A stretch of 64,000 nucleotides of DNA. Source: an uncultured Sphingomonadaceae bacterium (GTDB lineage: Bacteria; Pseudomonadota; Alphaproteobacteria; Sphingomonadales; Sphingomonadaceae). The DNA is taken from positions 1 through 64,000 of the forward strand of contig CANLQG010000008.1 in NCBI GenBank assembly GCA_947493195.1, written 5' to 3'. Shown one piece after another: positions 60,013-64,000 of this stretch. How positions within the stretch are numbered: position 1 is the first letter of the stretch; each line of letters begins with the position of its first letter. Both the position numbers and the translations under genes were made by a program. Below the pieces are notes generated by a model, which was not told the origin of the DNA, ran no database searches, and saw only the letters and a program-made list of their open reading frames with translations.

Positions 60013-61164
60013 TTACTCTCCCAGGAGTTTCCACGTCCCGTAATCTTCGGCGGCGGTGAAAAAGCGCTCATTCATGGGGACGCCGTTCTGGCCCCACGCA
60101 TCGAGATTGGCAGCCCAGGCCTGCAAGCCATACATCACGAACAGCCGGGACTGCTCCCACGCCTCGTCAAAATCGGGCACACCCTGCGCTCCGGTGGCGA
60201 TCAGGTATTCACAGTATTGCTTTACCATGTCCTTATGGTGCTTGCGTCGTTCCTCGATGCTTAGCGCGCCGATCACGAAATAGGTCAGGTCGCGCCATGG
60301 CCGTCCGCGCCGCACCAGTTGCCAGTCCAGCCACAACCGCTCGCCTTCGGGAAGAATGTAGGTGTTGCCTTGGTGGCAATCGCCAAGCGCGATGCAGTGC
60401 GGCGCGTCATATGCGCGCTCGATTTCTCCCAGCCGATCGAACGCGCGTTCCAACTTGCGCGGATCATTCAAATAATGCTGCGGGGCAATTTCGCAGAAGG
60501 CTGGATCCTTCAGGTTGGCTTCGATCCACTGCCACATGATCCGCACCTGGTCGCTATCGACCGGTGTATCCATCTGGGTCTGCAGCCAGGGCGCATTGGC
60601 GGGGCTGATCTTGTCGCTGCCCCACAGGCTGCCATGAAGCTTGGCCAGCCCTTCGAGGTTGTCCATGATCATATCGACGCCGTTGGCATCGGTGCTGTGG
60701 CCGAACTTCCCGCCGCGCTGGACCAGGTCCTCCAGCACCACGAAACCATGTGCGCTGCCATCGTCGTCCCAGTCGGCGTAATAGCACGTCGCCGTCGGAA
60801 CCTTCATTTCCTGCACCATGAAATGGTAGAAGCGGGCTTCCAAGGCATGAATATCGACATTGTCGAAAGAACCGGACCAATTGGCTTTCATGCATACATG
60901 GTCGGGCAGGCCCGCCGCTTTTCCGGCATCGTTCCAGTCAACCTTTACCCGCCATTTGGTGGTGTGGCTGTTTAGCAGTTCCACTGTCTCCATAGAGTTG
61001 GCGGCAACGCCCGGATACTTGTAGCTCATCATCCGGCCCAGCCACGCGGCATCCACCTGTTCCAGACTGGTCGGCAGTTTTTCCGTTCGGGCCGGATAGG
61101 GCCGGGGCACGCAGTTCGGATCGACGACTGCGGCCTTGTATTGAGCGGGGGCTTGCGGATCCAT
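60013..61164 (-). CDS. Aminoglycoside-phosphotransferase-like (APH/EcKL) kinase
   Basis: A 383-residue kinase-fold protein. Catalytic loop IALGDCHQGNTYIL (D, H, N) and metal-binding LWLDWQLVRRG are plain; Lys in CMKANWSGS is the likely ATP Lys. Such proteins in catabolic clusters are related to ecdysteroid-kinase-like enzymes and may phosphorylate a hydroxylated small molecule. The ATG at 61164 follows GGAG; the MFS stop lies 2 bp before it. Confidence 0.82.
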   Translation of the reverse strand: MDPQAPAQYKAAVVDPNCVPRPYPARTEKLPTSLEQVDAAWLGRMMSYKYPGVAANSMETVELLNSHTTKWRVKVDWNDAGKAAGLPDHVCMKANWSGSFDNVDIHALEARFYHFMVQEMKVPTATCYYADWDDDGSAHGFVVLEDLVQRGGKFGHSTDANGVDMIMDNLEGLAKLHGSLWGSDKISPANAPWLQTQMDTPVDSDQVRIMWQWIEANLKDPAFCEIAPQHYLNDPRKLERAFDRLGEIERAYDAPHCIALGDCHQGNTYILPEGERLWLDWQLVRRGRPWRDLTYFVIGALSIEERRKHHKDMVKQYCEYLIATGAQGVPDFDEAWEQSRLFVMYGLQAWAANLDAWGQNGVPMNERFFTAAEDYGTWKLLGE

Positions 61165-61166
61165 GG

Positions 61167-62444
61167 TCAACTCCTAGCAACTTGTGATTTCTTGATTTGA
61201 AGGCTGGCCAGCAGCAGCAGGATGCCGCCGAGAATACAGAACATCATTGCCGCTGCGATGCCCCAGGCAACGCCATCCCGGCCGCCCACTTCATCTGCGA
61301 CCCTGCCGATCAACCATGCGCCTAGTCCCACGCCGATCAGGTTCGCGCTGAGCTGCACGAAGGATACCGCCAGGCCGCGCAGTTGCGGCCCTGCGATAGT
61401 CACGATCACAGCGTAGATCGGGCCGTTATAGGATGAGCTGAAAATCCCTGCGGCGAAGACCAGCACGATCGCCAGCGTCGTATCGCTAGCGCCCACGGCG
61501 GCCAGCCCGGTGATGGCGGTCAGGAATGGGATGATCGCACCCAGCAAGGCGGTCAAGCCCGGATCGAACCCGCCGCACGCGGCATTGATCCGATCCGTGC
61601 CCCATCCCGCAACCAGATTGCCGACCGATCCCAGGATGCCATAGGCGATGGCCACGACCATGCCGGCGCTGGAGATTGCTAGGTCATGGCTGTCGATAAG
61701 GAACGTGGCGAGCCATGTGCTCATGCCATAGATGCCGGTGGCGATGCAGGTAATGGCGGCGATGCAGAAAAAGATGCCGGGCCTGCCGAGCAATTCTCCC
61801 GCGCGCTGGCGGAAGGGGCCGGATGCCTCTTCGGATGGTGCGTCCTGCTGTCCGCGCTTAGGTTCCCGGATCGTCAGGAACAGCAGTGGGGCCAGTATCA
61901 GGCCGGGGATTCCGGCTGCGACGAAGGCCCATCGCCAGCCGTAAAACTCCACGATCCAGCCGCCCAGAAAGAATGCCAGCGCCGTGCCGACGCCGGTGCT
62001 GAGATACCAGATGCCAATGGCGGTGGCGCGCTTGTCCGTGCCGAAATAGTCGGACAGCAGCGACATGCCTGTGGGAGATCCGCCGGCTTCCGCCACGCCA
62101 ACTGCGGCGCGGCCCATCAGCATGGTCCAGAAACCCGTGGCAGCGCCGCACAGCGCGGTGGCTCCGCTCCATGCGCTAAGCGCGAAGGTCATCAGGTTCT
62201 TGCGGTTGAAGCGGTCAACAGCGTAGCCGAAGGGTAGGGCTGCGATGGCAAAAGGAATACCGTATGCGAGGCCTGCAAGGATACCCAACTGTTCGCCAGA
62301 CAGGCTGAATTCGTCGCCCAGCGGCTTCAGCACGAGGCCGATGATGGCCCTGTCAATCCCGTGACAAGTCTGGGCAATTGTCAGGATAGCAAGCACATAC
62401 CAACGGTAGTTGCCTTGCTCCTTGCTGATATAAGCGCCAGCCAT
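61167..62444 (-). CDS. MFS transporter
   Basis: A 425-residue, 12-helix major facilitator. The motif between helices 2 and 3 is GYAVDRFNRKNLMT, and helices 4-5 contain RAAVGVAEAGGSPTGMSLLSDY, the pattern of spinster-like/hexuronate transporters common in sphingomonad catabolic loci. Its central loop (EPKRGQQDAPSEEASG) is short. Likely imports the substrate acid. First gene of its operon, divergent from the NTF2 gene across an operator candidate. Confidence 0.92.
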   Translation of the reverse strand: MAGAYISKEQGNYRWYVLAILTIAQTCHGIDRAIIGLVLKPLGDEFSLSGEQLGILAGLAYGIPFAIAALPFGYAVDRFNRKNLMTFALSAWSGATALCGAATGFWTMLMGRAAVGVAEAGGSPTGMSLLSDYFGTDKRATAIGIWYLSTGVGTALAFFLGGWIVEFYGWRWAFVAAGIPGLILAPLLFLTIREPKRGQQDAPSEEASGPFRQRAGELLGRPGIFFCIAAITCIATGIYGMSTWLATFLIDSHDLAISSAGMVVAIAYGILGSVGNLVAGWGTDRINAACGGFDPGLTALLGAIIPFLTAITGLAAVGASDTTLAIVLVFAAGIFSSSYNGPIYAVIVTIAGPQLRGLAVSFVQLSANLIGVGLGAWLIGRVADEVGGRDGVAWGIAAAMMFCILGGILLLLASLQIKKSQVARS

Positions 62445-62561
62445 CCGAATTCCTCTCTCGCTACCCTGCATTGCAGAGCCGCCAATGTCGCAACCTGTCC
62501 AAGGAAAGGCGCGGGCGGAGAGGCATCGCGTGATGAAGCGATAATGGAGAGAAAAACCGGT
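62445..62561. promoter_or_regulatory. Divergent promoter region with inverted-repeat site at 62494-62509
   Basis: CCTGTCCAAGGAAAGG matches CCTNYC-N4-GRNAGG. It lies 49 bp from the MFS start and 52 bp from the NTF2 start, so one bound dimer could activate both. Confidence 0.55.
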
Positions 62562-62954
62562 ATGACGCAGGAAGAACAGAACAAGGAAATTGTCCGCGGT
62601 TTCCTGGGCGCAGTAGAGGCTGGCGACATCGATACGATCGAGGCCTTGCAGGCACCCGAATGTAGCTGGTGGATCATCGGAACCGGCGAAATTTCGCGGG
62701 AATCCTATACAGATGCGGTCAAAGGCATGTTGCTGACCGCTTCCCCACGCAAGGTCGAGATCATCGGCATGGTTGCCGAAGGTGACACCGTTGCCGCAGA
62801 GGTGCGCTCGGAGATGCATTTCGGCGAGCGGGTCTATGTCAATGAATACCATGACCTGTTCGTGATCAGGGGTGGCCAGATCGTGCACGGGCGCGAGTAT
62901 TTTGACACAGGTAAAGTCGCCGCTTTCTTCGGATCGCAGGGAGATACAGCATGA
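62562..62954 (+). CDS. NTF2-fold (SnoaL-like) protein
   Basis: A 130-residue protein: NKEIVRGFLGAVEAGDIDTIE, VEIIGMVAEGDTVAAEVRSE, and NEYHDLFVIRGGQIVHGREYFDTG (the last is the typical SnoaL/ketosteroid-isomerase end). I chose the ATG at 62562 (GGAGAG upstream); an ATG at 62544 is possible. Overlaps the next gene by ATGA. Confidence 0.82.
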   Translation: MTQEEQNKEIVRGFLGAVEAGDIDTIEALQAPECSWWIIGTGEISRESYTDAVKGMLLTASPRKVEIIGMVAEGDTVAAEVRSEMHFGERVYVNEYHDLFVIRGGQIVHGREYFDTGKVAAFFGSQGDTA

Positions 62955-63373
62955 ACCCTGAAATCACGGTGCGCGAATTCCTCTCGCTTTTTCATACCCG
63001 CAAGCTTGATGTCGATGCGGTGCGGGCCTTGCTGGCAGACGATGCCCGGTATCAGCCGGTCGTTCCGATCGCGCCAGTCAGGCAGGGTGCGAATGCCATC
63101 TGCGAGGAGCTGGAACGCCAGTACGAACTTTACGACGAATGTGCCTGCAACATTCTGAGCATCGCCGTTTCCGGCTCCACCGTGTTCACGGAACGGGTCG
63201 ATACCTGTCGCCAGCTGAAAGACGGGCGGGAAACGATCACCAGTGTTGTCGGCGTGTTCGACCTGGATGATGCGGGCAAGATCGTGTGGTGGCGGGAATA
63301 TTGGGATTGTCTGGATTGCGCCGGGCAGCTGGGGATCGATGACCAGGCCATGCGTTCGATTATGGGTGCTTGA
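62951..63373 (+). CDS. NTF2-fold protein, limonene-epoxide-hydrolase-like
   Basis: A 140-residue protein: REFLSLFHTRKLDVDAVRAL, ADDARYQPVVPIAPV, FTERVDTCRQLKDGRET and VFDLDDAGKIVWWREYWDC. Paralogue of the product of 34130-34555. Placed between another NTF2 protein and a KstD-like dehydrogenase, it may hydrate or isomerise that enzyme's product. Confidence 0.78.
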   Translation: MNPEITVREFLSLFHTRKLDVDAVRALLADDARYQPVVPIAPVRQGANAICEELERQYELYDECACNILSIAVSGSTVFTERVDTCRQLKDGRETITSVVGVFDLDDAGKIVWWREYWDCLDCAGQLGIDDQAMRSIMGA

Positions 63374-63384
63374 GGGGAATGGCG

Positions 63385-64000
63385 ATGCAGTATGATGTAG
63401 TGGTTATGGGGTCGGGCGGTGCAGGCCTGACAGCAGCCCTGGTTGCCGCCAAGGCGGGCCGCAAGGTGGCCGTGCTGGAAAAGGCGCCGCACTTTGGCGG
63501 GACGACTGCGATCTCCGGTGGCGGCGTGTGGATTCCCGAAAGTCCGCAGGCGGTTGCGGCAGGCGTGGATGACAGCAAGCAGAAGGCGCTCGACTATTGC
63601 CTGTCGGTGGTTGGCAACCGGGCAGAGCGTGAGCTGATCGAAGCCTATATCGAAACAGGGCCGGAAATGGTCGAGTGGCTGGAGGCCAACAGTTCGGTAA
63701 ATTTCCTGCTCTCCCCGCCATCCAGCGATTGGTATCCGGACGTTGAGGGAGCAATGCACGAAGGGCGATTGCTTGCGCCCGCCGAATACGACGGCAAGCA
63801 GCTTGGCCCGTATTTCGACAGCCTGTCCAGGCCGCGCCAGGAATTCAACGCGCCTGGCGGAATGATGATCGACCTATTCGACCTGCCATACATCGCCAGG
63901 CTGCCGCGCCCCGGCGCGTTGTGGCACATGGCCAAGATCGCTATCCGGTTTGCGCGGGACAAGAAGAAGCTGGGGCGCGGCTCGCGTCTCACCATGGGCA
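63385..64000 (+). CDS. FAD-dependent 3-ketosteroid-dehydrogenase-like protein (partial)
   Basis: The frame is open to the window end (205 codons visible). N-terminus VVVMGSGGAGLTAALVAAKA is the FAD-binding fold, followed by LEKAPHFGGTTAISGGGVWI, the second flavin contact of KstD/fumarate-reductase flavoproteins. I chose the ATG at 63385 with GAGGGG seven bases upstream; another ATG lies at 63379. If KstD-like it would desaturate a ring next to a ketone. The substrate domain is mostly outside the window. Confidence 0.85.
   Translation, partial: MQYDVVVMGSGGAGLTAALVAAKAGRKVAVLEKAPHFGGTTAISGGGVWIPESPQAVAAGVDDSKQKALDYCLSVVGNRAERELIEAYIETGPEMVEWLEANSSVNFLLSPPSSDWYPDVEGAMHEGRLLAPAEYDGKQLGPYFDSLSRPRQEFNAPGGMMIDLFDLPYIARLPRPGALWHMAKIAIRFARDKKKLGRGSRLTMG

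Overview
The window reads as part of a large, high-GC catabolic island, most likely in an alphaproteobacterium of the sphingomonad type and possibly on a plasmid. The reasons are a fragment of an F-type conjugation operon at the left edge and then about 57 kb of densely packed, translationally coupled oxidative catabolism genes (P450s, a Rieske oxygenase, nine short-chain dehydrogenases, many NTF2-fold proteins, a glutathione transferase, an extradiol dioxygenase). The host is inferred from gene style. No rRNA or tRNA gene, CRISPR array or phage gene was seen.

Region 1 (1-4.7 kb): traA-traL-traE-traK-traB on the minus strand, running off the left edge. It diverges from two small regulators (an HTH-like protein and an AlpA-type protein) across a 375 bp gap that holds 21-bp tandem repeats and two copies of a 13-bp motif, one facing each gene. 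Region 2 (4.7-6.3 kb): a scar made of an IS3-family remnant, a decayed arylsulfatase and a (CT)29 microsatellite. Region 3 (6.3-18.7 kb): two P450s with an SDR and a frameshifted EthD-like gene; an HxlR regulator with a nitroreductase and a dienelactone-hydrolase-like protein; then a Rieske oxygenase operon (alpha, beta, reductase, SDR, TetR, flavin monooxygenase) divergent from a [3Fe-4S] ferredoxin, and a globin-like protein.

Region 4 (18.8-33.1 kb): an Old Yellow Enzyme; a GMC oxidoreductase/ALDH unit, with an ABM protein, NTF2-fold protein and SDR beyond it; a divergent sulfotransferase-DUF1214 pair; and a PQQ-dehydrogenase operon with an AveC-like membrane protein. Region 5 (33.1-47.6 kb): two minus-strand blocks carrying two closely related acyl-CoA dehydrogenases, SDRs, MaoC-like hot-dog proteins, an extradiol dioxygenase, an alpha/beta hydrolase, a FAH-family protein and an acyl-CoA synthetase. 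This looks like ring cleavage plus CoA-dependent side-chain degradation of a polycyclic (terpenoid, steroid or aromatic) substrate; the substrate is not determined by the sequence.

Region 6 (47.8-59.1 kb, plus strand): an 889-residue MalT/LAL-type LuxR regulator, a BKACE enzyme, an arylsulfatase relic, an LLM-family flavin/F420 oxidoreductase, then F420 biosynthesis (fused cofG/cofH, NADPH:F420 reductase, cofE, cofD, cofC) and a second LLM-family enzyme. Region 7 (59.2-64 kb): SDR, APH-like kinase, MFS transporter, two NTF2-fold proteins and the start of a KstD-like flavoprotein cut by the window edge.

Two observations stand out. First, a deazaflavin (F420) module is embedded in the catabolic island, next to its likely consumers. 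Second, a 16-bp inverted repeat (CCTNYC-N4-GRNAGG) lies upstream of at least nine transcription units across 55 kb, including the luxR-type gene's own promoter. Together they suggest one regulon whose reactions include F420H2-dependent steps.
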